Positions 19,641-29,504 of a DNA stretch of 64,000 nt are shown here, in pieces. Origin of the DNA: Nonlabens sp. (GTDB taxonomy: Bacteria; Bacteroidota; Bacteroidia; Flavobacteriales; Flavobacteriaceae). The notes under the pieces were generated by a model, which saw only the letters and a program-made list of their open reading frames with translations, ran no database searches and was not told the DNA's origin. Each line of letters opens with the position of its first letter. Position 1 is the first letter of the stretch. Location: contig JAHDIQ010000004.1 of the NCBI GenBank assembly GCA_020630715.1, positions 1 to 64,000 of the forward strand, read 5' to 3'. The position numbers and the translations under genes are program-made.

Positions 19641-20307
19641 TCTTGAAGTGGTAGCGCAAGTAGCTGCAGCACTGGGTGATCTTAATGATCAGGTCGTTTA
19701 CATAGGTGGCGCGGTCATAAGTATTTATGCCACAGAACCAGGAGCAAACTTGCCTCGTGTGACTGATGACATAGACGTTTGTGTACAGGTTTCTACATTT
19801 GCTCAAATGGAATCATTGCGAGAACAACTGGCTGGTAAAAAGATCTATCCAGATCCTCAAGGAGTTCATTTGTATCGTTACCGCTATCAAGGAATTGCGA
19901 TTGATTTTATTCCTTTTGAAGAAACCGCTTTTGGACCTACTAACTCGTGGTTAAAAGCAGGATTTGATAAAGCTTTTAAAACCACTATTGGTGATGTGGA
20001 AATCGCTGTGTTGCCCGTTTCGCTATTTCTAGCTACTAAGTGGGAAGCCTTTAATAGTAGAGGTTCTGATCCTAGATATAGTCACGATTTTGAAGATATC
20101 ATATACGTCTTAGATAATAATAAGGAAGTAGTAATAGATACAACTGATGCAACTGCACCGTTAAAAGATACCTTGAAAAAAATGAGTGCTTTTATATTGG
20201 AACATCCTAATAGTGAAGAGATTATAGAATGTCATATTAATCAAACCACGGCTTTGGAACGTGGCGCATTTATTACAGCAACACTTCAGGAAATTTTAGA
20301 GCTTTAA
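19618..20307 (+). CDS. Nucleotidyltransferase-fold protein (AbiEii/MNT-like), putative toxin
   Basis: YIGGAVISIYA...RVTDDIDVCVQV (GG and DxD motifs); KWEAFNSRGSDPRYSHDFEDI. Confidence 0.75.
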   Translation: MAQDSQLNLEVVAQVAAALGDLNDQVVYIGGAVISIYATEPGANLPRVTDDIDVCVQVSTFAQMESLREQLAGKKIYPDPQGVHLYRYRYQGIAIDFIPFEETAFGPTNSWLKAGFDKAFKTTIGDVEIAVLPVSLFLATKWEAFNSRGSDPRYSHDFEDIIYVLDNNKEVVIDTTDATAPLKDTLKKMSAFILEHPNSEEIIECHINQTTALERGAFITATLQEILEL

Positions 20308-20334
20308 AATAAATAAGAGGATTATAATGATTAC

Positions 20335-20348
20335 GCTTTCGCGAAAGC
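20335..20348. repeat. Dispersed palindrome GCTTTCGCGAAAGC
   Basis: Exact copy. Confidence 0.95.
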
Positions 20349-20407
20349 GAGAACACAACAAACCACAGTTAACTATTAACTGATAACCATAAAACAGAGA
20401 ACCGAAT

Positions 20408-21904
20408 ATGAGCGCAGATGAAATTGCAAATAAATTATGGAACTTATGTAACGTCTTAAGAGATGATGGTGTGACTTATCACCAGTATCTCAATGAGTTG
20501 ACTTACATTTTGTTCTTAAAACTGACTGAGGTTAAGGATTTTGAAGAACATATACCAGAGGAATATCGCTGGCGTGGTTTTGTAGAAGAGCACGATAATA
20601 ATGAGGCGTTTGAACGTTACAAGAAATTTCTGGTTAGTATATCTGGTGTAACGACCAGTCCTAGTATTAAAGAGATTTATAATAATGCGAGTACGAGTTT
20701 ACGCAAACCGGTCAACTTTAATACGCTGGTACAGTCCATAGAGAAACTGGACTGGTATGAAGAGAGTGATCGCGATGTGATGGGCGATATTTATGAGAGC
20801 TTGCTCGAGAAAAATGCAGGCGAGAAAAAGAGTGGTGCCGGACAGTATTTTACACCACGACCATTGATTAATGTCATGGTAGAATTACTAGCGCCAAAAC
20901 TGGGCGAGCGATGGAACGATCCTGCGGCTGGAACTTTTGGCTTTATGATCGCGGCAAATGATTATTTGCGCAGCAAGTACAACGACTATTATGCACTTCA
21001 AGATAAAGATCGTAAATTCCAGAAAGAACAAGCTTTTAGCGGTGTAGAATTGGTAGGTGATGCACATAGACTAGCCTTAATGAATGCGCGATTGCACGGT
21101 ATGGAAAGTGAGATCATACTAGGCGATACGTTAACAGAGATGGGTAAAAACCTAAACGGTTATGACGGCGTGCTAGCAAATCCACCATTTGGCACAAAGA
21201 AAGGCGGCGAGAAACCTACCAGAGACGATTTTACCTTTCCTACCAGTAACAAGCAGCTTAACTTTTTACAGCATATCTATAGAAGTTTAAAGAAAGATGG
21301 CAAGTCACGTGCCGCAGTCGTGTTGCCCGATAATGTACTCTTTGAAGATGGCGATGGACAGAAGATACGTCGCGACCTCATGGATAAATGTAACCTACAT
21401 ACCATATTAAGATTACCTACAGGAATCTTTTATGCCGCTGGTGTAAAGACTAATGTGCTCTTTTTTACCAGAGGTAAAACAGAGAAAAACAATACTAAAG
21501 GTATCTGGTTCTATGACATGAGAACTAATGTTCCTAATTATGGAAAACGCACACCATTTACCAGAACTGCTTTCGCAGATTTTGTAAAAGCCTACACAGG
21601 CGGCAAAACCCTAGACGACCTAGAGAAAAACTATGATGGAACGGTAGATCATAAAAAACGAAAGGCTTTTCTAGAGCACAAATTATCTTCCTCTCCGCTG
21701 GAGAGGACCGAGGAGAGGTTGAATTACATCACCAGAGAACTCATCGCCTCAAAAAACGACAGCTTAGATCTAGGCCTGATCGCAGACGACAGCGTGAGCA
21801 AAGCCGAAGACCTGGGCGAACCAGTAGAAATTGCAACCGAAGCCCTAAACGAACTCAACGCCATTCAAAAACAACTGAAGGCGATGATAAAAGAATTAGG
21901 CTAA
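20408..21904 (+). CDS. hsdM: Type I restriction-modification DNA methyltransferase M subunit
   Basis: AGQYFTPRPLI, DPAAGTFGF, GVLANPPFGTKKG. Confidence 0.97.
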   Translation: MSADEIANKLWNLCNVLRDDGVTYHQYLNELTYILFLKLTEVKDFEEHIPEEYRWRGFVEEHDNNEAFERYKKFLVSISGVTTSPSIKEIYNNASTSLRKPVNFNTLVQSIEKLDWYEESDRDVMGDIYESLLEKNAGEKKSGAGQYFTPRPLINVMVELLAPKLGERWNDPAAGTFGFMIAANDYLRSKYNDYYALQDKDRKFQKEQAFSGVELVGDAHRLALMNARLHGMESEIILGDTLTEMGKNLNGYDGVLANPPFGTKKGGEKPTRDDFTFPTSNKQLNFLQHIYRSLKKDGKSRAAVVLPDNVLFEDGDGQKIRRDLMDKCNLHTILRLPTGIFYAAGVKTNVLFFTRGKTEKNNTKGIWFYDMRTNVPNYGKRTPFTRTAFADFVKAYTGGKTLDDLEKNYDGTVDHKKRKAFLEHKLSSSPLERTEERLNYITRELIASKNDSLDLGLIADDSVSKAEDLGEPVEIATEALNELNAIQKQLKAMIKELG

Positions 21905-23244
21905 TGGCAAAGCAATTACCAAAAGGTTGGGTGGAGACTCTATTAGGAAATGTTACTACTATTATAACGGGAAATACTCCTTCTAAGAAAATTCCCGAAT
22001 ATTATGGAAACAAATATCCTTGGGTAAAACCAGCTGATGCTAATCGAGAAGAAGTACTTGATTCATCAGAGGAATACTTATCTGAGCTTGGTTCAACTAA
22101 AGCTCGAATGTTACCAGTTGGTGCTGTAATGGTTACTTGTATCGGTAATTTAGGAAACGTAGCTATTGCAGGTGTAACATGTGCTACCAATCAACAAATA
22201 AATAGCATTGTAGATTACACGGAAAAGCTCAATTCTAAGTTCTTGTTTTATTATGCAAAACGACTGAAACCATGGTTGATTGATAATTCAACATCTACAA
22301 CAATATCGATGGTTAATAAATCAGTTTTTTCAACCGTACCTTTTTCATTTCCACCACGAGCAGAGCAAGACCGAATTGTGGCAAAAGTAGATGCGTTAAT
22401 GGCGCAACACGCTGCGATACAGCAATCTATGGAGCGTATTCCACAACTCTTAAAAGAGTTTAGGCAGCAAGTGCTCACTCAAGCGGTGACTGGAAAGCTG
22501 ACTGAGGAATGGCGTGTTGGGAAAGAGTTGGAAGGATGGGAAGAAACCAAAGAGAGAAAAAAGTATCGAGAATGGATTTTGAAGCTACCTTTAAAATGGA
22601 AAATGTTACCGTTTTATTCAGTGGCTAACATTGATGCAAACCTAGTAGATCCAAATAAATATTTGGATTATGTCTTAGTGGCTCCAAATCATATTGAAAA
22701 GTTAACAGGTCAACTTATAGAAAAAGTATTGACTAGAGACATTAAGCCTAAAAGTGATAAGCATCTTTTTAAAGCAGGCTCAATTGTTTATTCAAAAATA
22801 CGGCCTTATTTATCAAAATTGATTTTAACTGATTTTGACGGATTATGTAGTGCAGATATGTATCCTATTTCTTCTGAAATTAATATTCATTATTTATTTC
22901 TCTTTATGAAATCAGCTGAGTTTTTAAATTTTGCCACAACAGCTGGAGAAAGAAGTGTTTTACCAAAAATAAATCAAAAAGGATTAAATCAAATTCCAGT
23001 TCCAGTACCACCACTTCAAGAACAACAAGAAATCGTTCGTCGTGTAGAAAGCTTGTTTGAAAAAGCTACGGCTATTGAGCAGCGTTATGAGCAGTTAAAA
23101 TCACAAATAGACAGCTTACCACAAGCCATTCTACACAAAGCCTTTAAAGGTGAATTGGTACAACAACTAGATAGTGATGGTAGTGCGAGTGAGTTGTTGA
23201 AGGAGATTGAGGAGATGAGGATGGATAGTAAAAAGAGAAAATAA
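21904..23244 (+). CDS. hsdS: Type I restriction-modification specificity S subunit
   Basis: Two TRD-type halves (LPKGWVETLLGNV..., LPLKWKMLPFYSVANI...), conserved coiled-coil spacer and ILHKAFKGELV. Confidence 0.95.
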   Translation: MAKQLPKGWVETLLGNVTTIITGNTPSKKIPEYYGNKYPWVKPADANREEVLDSSEEYLSELGSTKARMLPVGAVMVTCIGNLGNVAIAGVTCATNQQINSIVDYTEKLNSKFLFYYAKRLKPWLIDNSTSTTISMVNKSVFSTVPFSFPPRAEQDRIVAKVDALMAQHAAIQQSMERIPQLLKEFRQQVLTQAVTGKLTEEWRVGKELEGWEETKERKKYREWILKLPLKWKMLPFYSVANIDANLVDPNKYLDYVLVAPNHIEKLTGQLIEKVLTRDIKPKSDKHLFKAGSIVYSKIRPYLSKLILTDFDGLCSADMYPISSEINIHYLFLFMKSAEFLNFATTAGERSVLPKINQKGLNQIPVPVPPLQEQQEIVRRVESLFEKATAIEQRYEQLKSQIDSLPQAILHKAFKGELVQQLDSDGSASELLKEIEEMRMDSKKRK

Positions 23245-23245
23245 A

Positions 23246-25201
23246 ATGAAAAGTCTAGACAATTTTTATAAACTGAGAAAGGATTTTATGATTATCGGTC
23301 TTACAGGAAAGATAAGATCTGGCGCAGATTTATTTGTGGATATTCTAACTCAACCTAAATTGAAAGATGAACAACTAAAGTTTATAAAAGAATTTCAAAA
23401 AATCTATCCAAATATTAGCGATAGTGAATCTAGAAAATTGAGACGTATAACTGATTTTTTTAATGCAGAAAATAATTGGGTTCAATTTGAAGTGATGGAC
23501 TATAGAAGTGTTGTTTTACTATTCATCTTGAATTATTGCTACGATGAAGATATAACCACTTATTTAGATAACCTTAGTGAGTGGATTATAGAATTGGGTA
23601 GTTATAAAGATTTTGAATATCCAAGATTTGGATCAGATAAACTCCATGAAATTTCAAAAGGAAGTAAAGAGTATTTAAGAAATGAATTCAAAGAAGAAAT
23701 TAAAACAGCCTTAGAAAGTCTGGATGTTAATTTTACTGAATCATCATTAAGTTCTTTTTTGAAAAAGGATTCCACTAATTTCTTTTTTACTGAGGCCTTT
23801 AAAAACTTAAACGATACAATCTTTAAAAGTTTAGATAGTTTTAGTCCATATTTAAGATATAAATTAATACACGTAACTGCATATATACTTCGAAGATTTG
23901 GAACTATTAATTTAAATAAAATTAAGAAAGACAATCCTATATCAAGCAACTTAAATTATATCTATACTATCGCCGATGTAATAAATAGACTGATAAAGAA
24001 TAATAGAAAACATAACGGAAGTGCGCATATCATCATAGATAGATTGAAAAATTCCTACGAGTTGATGTATTTTAAGGAGAAATATGGTGGCTTTTATATG
24101 GTAGGAACAAATTCAAAAAACAATGTTTCCTATGAAAGAATAGAAGAGAAATATATGTCCTATGAGTGCAGGACTGATTTAGAATTGAACAAAAAATTTA
24201 TCAAGGAATTAGACGATGTAGAGTATAAAGTAGATGAGTTTAAAGCAGGGTTATTTGAAGGTTTTGACGTAGAAAACTGTATGCAAAAAGTAGATTATCA
24301 TACATATCTGTCTAAATCATATAACTTAGATATTAGCATAGATACCTATAAAAATGCTGCCGATTTAATTAAGAATGATCATATTCCTAGAACTAATGAA
24401 TTTTATGTATACACGCCATTTCTAATTCAAATTCTGAAATTAATTGCTTTAATTCAGCAACCAGGTTTAATTGTTCCTACTTACATAGAGCGTATAATGC
24501 AAACAGCGCATATTGCTAAACTAAATTCAGGTTGTATTTCGAGACAAGTTGGAGCAGTCGTAACAGATTCTCATTTTTCGGTTAAGGGGATTGGTTGGAA
24601 TGAAGTGCCATTAGGGCAAATACCTTGTTCTTTAAGAGATATTAGGGATTTAGAAGACTCTAATGTTTCAGGCTTTTCAAACTTTGAAAAAGGAAACACG
24701 AAACATGTTTATGATGACGGAGAGAGTTTTAAAACTAAAATTTCAAGAAATTATGATCGAGTTTCAGCAAATTTAGATGAAAAGCTATCTGGAAGACCAT
24801 GTTCTATTTGTTTTAAAACGTTTCACAATGAGTATGAAGGTGTTAAAAATCAGGTTCACACTAGATCTTTACATGCAGAAGAAAATGCCATGCTTCAAAT
24901 CACAAAATATGGAGGGCAAGGATTAGAGAATGGAAACCTATTTACTACAGCTTCACCTTGTGAATTATGTTCAAAAAAAGCGTTTCAACTTGGTATAAAA
25001 AACATTTTTTACATAGATGAATATCCAGGAATATCTAGAGATCATATTCTTCATGGTGGCAAAGACTTGAAGAAAAACCCAAATCTTTTTCAGTATCAAG
25101 GAGCAATAGGTAGAGGATATCAGAGACTATACAAACCATTCATGTCTATCAAAGATGAAACTGTTCTCAGATCTGGTATTAAACCAAATAAGAAGGATTA
25201 G
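23246..25201 (+). CDS. AvcD/DCD-like defense protein: N-terminal NTPase-like domain and C-terminal (deoxy)cytidylate deaminase domain
   Basis: N-term IIGLTGKIRSGADLF (degenerate P-loop-like); C-term SLHAEENAML and TTASPCELCSKKAF zinc-deaminase motifs. Confidence 0.8.
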   Translation: MKSLDNFYKLRKDFMIIGLTGKIRSGADLFVDILTQPKLKDEQLKFIKEFQKIYPNISDSESRKLRRITDFFNAENNWVQFEVMDYRSVVLLFILNYCYDEDITTYLDNLSEWIIELGSYKDFEYPRFGSDKLHEISKGSKEYLRNEFKEEIKTALESLDVNFTESSLSSFLKKDSTNFFFTEAFKNLNDTIFKSLDSFSPYLRYKLIHVTAYILRRFGTINLNKIKKDNPISSNLNYIYTIADVINRLIKNNRKHNGSAHIIIDRLKNSYELMYFKEKYGGFYMVGTNSKNNVSYERIEEKYMSYECRTDLELNKKFIKELDDVEYKVDEFKAGLFEGFDVENCMQKVDYHTYLSKSYNLDISIDTYKNAADLIKNDHIPRTNEFYVYTPFLIQILKLIALIQQPGLIVPTYIERIMQTAHIAKLNSGCISRQVGAVVTDSHFSVKGIGWNEVPLGQIPCSLRDIRDLEDSNVSGFSNFEKGNTKHVYDDGESFKTKISRNYDRVSANLDEKLSGRPCSICFKTFHNEYEGVKNQVHTRSLHAEENAMLQITKYGGQGLENGNLFTTASPCELCSKKAFQLGIKNIFYIDEYPGISRDHILHGGKDLKKNPNLFQYQGAIGRGYQRLYKPFMSIKDETVLRSGIKPNKKD

Positions 25202-25203
25202 TA

Positions 25204-27054
25204 ATGATAGAATTTGAAGATTTTGAAGATCTTATAAAAAAAATCGAAAATAATTTAGGTAATGATTTTAATAACAGATTTCGATTTATAAGAAAAGAAT
25301 TAAATAAAAGTAAAAAATTACCAAATCGGCAGATTTTGACTCAGTTTGATCAAAATAAATCGGAATGGGTCTATAACTATGGTGGGAAAAAGGAAATACA
25401 ATATCATTTATTTCTTAGAGATAACGTCCTAGGTTACGGTCTTGGAATTAATAGTCAACGTGGATCTTTCAATAATGATGATCCAGCCGCGACCGCAAAT
25501 TTAATTGGTGCTAGTTTTAAACAAAATTTCAAGTTGATATGTAAAATTTTACCTAATTATCATTTTGAAATTGGTTCATATGATCAATTGGGATCTATGA
25601 AAGAAGGAGAATTTATTCTTTTTGGAAATACAGTTAAAGTATCTGAAACTAACACCATAAAGAAGGCGGATTTCAATACAATTATTTATGATTTGACCGA
25701 ACAATTAAAAGCATACAGGCTAATCTTTAAAAAAAATGTCGAAATGAAATTGAATCAAAAAAATCTAACTAACCATATGGGTAGGATTATGGAGTTTGAA
25801 AAATTACTTTTAAATAAAAAACAAATCATTCTACAAGGTCCGCCAGGAACTGGTAAGACACGACTTGCTAAGGAGATAGCACACCAACTTATTTTTAATA
25901 AGCAAGCAGCATCTGATAAGGAGCAAAAAGTGGCTTTGTCAAGTTCTGAGCAATTTAAAATTGTTCAATTTCATGCGTCATATGGTTACGAAGATTTTGT
26001 TAGAGGTATTTCAATTGAGAATATCGACGGTAATATTATTTATGAAACTAAGAATAGAATACTAGGAGAGATCGCTTCAAAAGCAAATAGAAACTTTCTT
26101 CAAAGCAATGAAGATTTAGAAACATCTTATCAAGAACTTTTTTTAGACCAAGCATTTGATGAATTTGTAGCAGAAATAGCTGAAGAAACTGAAGGTGACA
26201 ATAAATATGAATTAACTGATAATATTTCGATTGTTAGTATAGACGAGGATGCCTTTAGATACAAAGGAGGAAAAGGCTGGTCAGAAAATGGAAACAGAAT
26301 GAAGTTTGCTGATATAAAGCAGGCTTTTAAAGACGGTAATATAAATAGACAAGACGTCAAAAAAAATAGAAATCTTGCACGGCTGGCTAACTGGCACTCT
26401 AGCTATTACGTAAGAGTGTTAAATGACTTTCAGAAATATTGGGATAATAATCTGGTGGAGAACGAAAAAGAGGACGAACAATCCAAAGTAGATGTCAAAA
26501 ATTATGTACTCATCATTGACGAGATTAATCGTGCCAATTTATCTTCTGTTCTAGGAGAATTGATTTATGCATTAGAATATCGAGGTGAACCTGTAGAAAG
26601 TCTTTATGATTTAAAAGGTAAAGGAAGGGAAATTGTATTGCCAGATAACCTATTCATCATAGGAACCATGAATACCGCAGATCGCAGTGTAGGACATATT
26701 GATTATGCGATACGCAGGCGTTTTGCTTTTGAGTCGGTACTTCCTCAGGATTTAAGTGGTCAGTTGGAAAGTGGTTACGCTTTTGCAAAAGATGAATTTG
26801 AAGAAGTGAAAGCTCTATTTGTAAACGATATCACCTTAGGATGGGATAATTCAGAACTTAAAAAATCTATACATTTATCAGACGAGTTTGATCCTAAGGA
26901 CGTTTGTATAGGTCATAGTTATTTTATTCATAAAGATGATGAAGATATCTCTCAACGTATGACGTATGAAATCAAACCTATACTAGAGGAATACATTAAG
27001 GATGGAGTTTTAAAAGAAAGCGATGCATTACGAACAGCATTAAAAGAATTGTAA
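25204..27054 (+). CDS. McrB-like AAA family NTPase
   Basis: LQGPPGTGKTRLAKEIAHQL, IIDEINRANLSSVLGELIYALE, IIGTMNTADRSVGHIDYAIRRRFAF. Confidence 0.92.
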   Translation: MIEFEDFEDLIKKIENNLGNDFNNRFRFIRKELNKSKKLPNRQILTQFDQNKSEWVYNYGGKKEIQYHLFLRDNVLGYGLGINSQRGSFNNDDPAATANLIGASFKQNFKLICKILPNYHFEIGSYDQLGSMKEGEFILFGNTVKVSETNTIKKADFNTIIYDLTEQLKAYRLIFKKNVEMKLNQKNLTNHMGRIMEFEKLLLNKKQIILQGPPGTGKTRLAKEIAHQLIFNKQAASDKEQKVALSSSEQFKIVQFHASYGYEDFVRGISIENIDGNIIYETKNRILGEIASKANRNFLQSNEDLETSYQELFLDQAFDEFVAEIAEETEGDNKYELTDNISIVSIDEDAFRYKGGKGWSENGNRMKFADIKQAFKDGNINRQDVKKNRNLARLANWHSSYYVRVLNDFQKYWDNNLVENEKEDEQSKVDVKNYVLIIDEINRANLSSVLGELIYALEYRGEPVESLYDLKGKGREIVLPDNLFIIGTMNTADRSVGHIDYAIRRRFAFESVLPQDLSGQLESGYAFAKDEFEEVKALFVNDITLGWDNSELKKSIHLSDEFDPKDVCIGHSYFIHKDDEDISQRMTYEIKPILEEYIKDGVLKESDALRTALKEL

Positions 27055-27057
27055 TTA

Positions 27058-28329
27058 ATGCTGACTTTACCAGAACAATATAATTATGGTGATGGAGAAG
27101 ATATTCTTTTATCTGAAGAAGTGCTTTCGATTAAAAAGGAGGACTTTGACGAAGATGTGAAACATATTTTTTTAGCTAGTAAAAACTTGTGTTTTAGTCT
27201 CAATAAAACAGAACAAGGTTACCGAGCTGAGACTTCTTATTACATAGGAATCGATCACATAGGGAATACAGGTGAAGTGATTCATGTACAACCTAAACTA
27301 GATAATGAACATCGAAAGATTGATTACTACAGCGTTTTAGAACAAGCCCTTTCTGGTGAATTAAAACCTGGAGAAACTAAAGGCTTGTTTGAGATAAAAT
27401 TTAATCAGCCGTTTATAGAAATAGATCAAAAACAGGATTACCTATCTCCATTGCTATTTACTCAGTTTTTACATCTATTAAAGAGCATTGTAAATAAAGG
27501 GTTGCGTAAATCTTATTACCGTGTAGAACGCAATATGACGGCAAAGGTAAAAGGAAAGATTCTAGTAGGAGCAACTATAAGAAGCAACCATGTTCATGGC
27601 CGTATAGATCGCACGATTTGTTCTTTTGAAGAATATGGATTGGATCATTTTGAGAATCGGTTACTTAAAAAGGCATTACAATTTGTGTCGGCAAATTTAC
27701 ATTCCCATAAAGCATTCAAATCACTTAGAAAGACGATAGCTTACTGTCGCCCTTCTTTTAGTAAAGTAAGTGAAACGGTAAATGAAAATCAAGTAAACAA
27801 CTTTAAAGTGAATCCGTTTTTCAAGGAATATGCAGCCGCTTTAAAATTAGCCAAGTTGATATTAAAACGTTATGGTTTTAAAATGGAAAATGCCACCAGT
27901 CAAAAAGTTTCTATACCACCATTCTGGATTGATATGTCTAAGATCTTTGAGTTGTATGTGTATCAACAGCTTAAATTAATTGATGATGGAAAGGCTAAGG
28001 TTTGGTATGAGCCAGTAGTTGACAGGTTAATACCTGATTTTTTAATTCAATCAGAGCATTTCACAGGTGTAATTGACGCTAAGTATAAACCTAGATATAA
28101 GACTAATAAAGTTGACGTTTCTGACTTTAGACAGGTGTTAGGTTATGCTAGAATGACTAAGGTTTATGATAAGCTTGAAATTGATCAAGAATCTCTGATA
28201 GATTGTCTCATTATATATTCAGATCAAGCTAATGATAGTGAGAACATTATTTTAAATGATAAGGTAGCAGAAACTAGCTATGTTCGGTTTTGGAAGTTGG
28301 GAATTAAGTTGCCAGAAAGTGATAATTAA
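27058..28329 (+). CDS. McrC-family 5-methylcytosine restriction subunit
   Basis: Follows McrB; PDFLIQSEHFTGVIDAKYK PD-(D/E)xK nuclease motif. Confidence 0.9.
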   Translation: MLTLPEQYNYGDGEDILLSEEVLSIKKEDFDEDVKHIFLASKNLCFSLNKTEQGYRAETSYYIGIDHIGNTGEVIHVQPKLDNEHRKIDYYSVLEQALSGELKPGETKGLFEIKFNQPFIEIDQKQDYLSPLLFTQFLHLLKSIVNKGLRKSYYRVERNMTAKVKGKILVGATIRSNHVHGRIDRTICSFEEYGLDHFENRLLKKALQFVSANLHSHKAFKSLRKTIAYCRPSFSKVSETVNENQVNNFKVNPFFKEYAAALKLAKLILKRYGFKMENATSQKVSIPPFWIDMSKIFELYVYQQLKLIDDGKAKVWYEPVVDRLIPDFLIQSEHFTGVIDAKYKPRYKTNKVDVSDFRQVLGYARMTKVYDKLEIDQESLIDCLIIYSDQANDSENIILNDKVAETSYVRFWKLGIKLPESDN

Positions 28330-28444
28330 GATGTAGTGAGTCAGTATTTACGGGTAAATAAATAAATTCCCACAACCTTAACAAAACTTAAAACCACTCA
28401 CGTCTTTTCCTCGTATATATTTGAAACCAAAAAATTTCAAAGCG

Positions 28445-29503
28445 ATGCGTAAGCCTTTATTCTTATTACTTCTTGCAGTGGTATTCCTGTGCAATCATGA
28501 TTTGTATCTTAAAATGGATACCTATTTCTTACAACCAGATCAACAGGCTACTTTAAACCTCTACAACGGGACTTTTGAAAACAGCGAAAACTTGATCACC
28601 AGAGATCGTATGCTAGATGCTTCTGTCGTAGCACATGGTAAACGTACGCCAATAGATCCAGCACAATGGAGCGATCAGGACAGTACGATCACACAGCTTA
28701 ATTTCACTACAGGAAAAGCAGGAACGTATGTCGCAGGTGTTTCTACTAAGGCTCGTAATATCGAACTTACCGCAACCAAGTTTAATAATTACCTAGAACA
28801 TGATGGGATTTTAGATATGCTACAACAACGTAAAGACGATGATCTATTAGATCAACCTGCCGTAGAAAACTATGCAAAACATGTGAAGGCTATTTACCAA
28901 GTAGGTGATGAGCGTACTAGTGACTGGAATACCGTATTAGGTTATCCTATAGAATTTGTACCACAAGAGAATCCGTATGCTAAGTATTCTGGAGATGAAC
29001 TAACCTTTCAGCTATTGTTAGATGGAAAACCACTAGCAAATCAGTTGGTTTATGCAGATTATAAAACGACGGCTCATAGTCATTCTCACACTTCGACTGC
29101 GCTCAATGCAAGTGATAATGCAAACGAACATTATCATGGTGATGAATCTCACAGCCATTCTCACTATGAAGCGACTACAGATGAAAATGAGAACAGCCAT
29201 TCCCATACTGGCGGACAACAATTACGCACAGATGCTAATGGAATGGTTACTGCAAAATTGCCAAAAGACGGTTTATATTACATACGTACCATTTACATGG
29301 AAACCACCACAGATGAAGGATTAACACATAAATCTTATTGGTCAACACTTACCTGGGAAGTCACTCATAAACACGATGCCAGCACGCATACACACAATCA
29401 TGATCATGAGCACGAGGATGAAATTCCATCATGGGTGTTTTGGTTAGGTAGTATTGCGATTATCGTGGTATTGTTTTTCATATTCCGCAAGAAAACTGCT
29501 TAG
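28445..29503 (+). CDS. Secreted/membrane-anchored histidine-rich protein (DUF4198/NikM-like)
   Basis: Start moved to MRKPLFLLLLAVV; HSHSHTS...HYHGDESHSHSHY...HTHNHDHEHE; C-terminal TM helix. Confidence 0.65.
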   Translation: MRKPLFLLLLAVVFLCNHDLYLKMDTYFLQPDQQATLNLYNGTFENSENLITRDRMLDASVVAHGKRTPIDPAQWSDQDSTITQLNFTTGKAGTYVAGVSTKARNIELTATKFNNYLEHDGILDMLQQRKDDDLLDQPAVENYAKHVKAIYQVGDERTSDWNTVLGYPIEFVPQENPYAKYSGDELTFQLLLDGKPLANQLVYADYKTTAHSHSHTSTALNASDNANEHYHGDESHSHSHYEATTDENENSHSHTGGQQLRTDANGMVTAKLPKDGLYYIRTIYMETTTDEGLTHKSYWSTLTWEVTHKHDASTHTHNHDHEHEDEIPSWVFWLGSIAIIVVLFFIFRKKTA

Positions 29504-29504
29504 T

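Noticed and set aside
23602-23949. 115 aa minus-strand ORF in the deaminase gene
   Set aside because: Antisense to the strongly supported plus-strand CDS.
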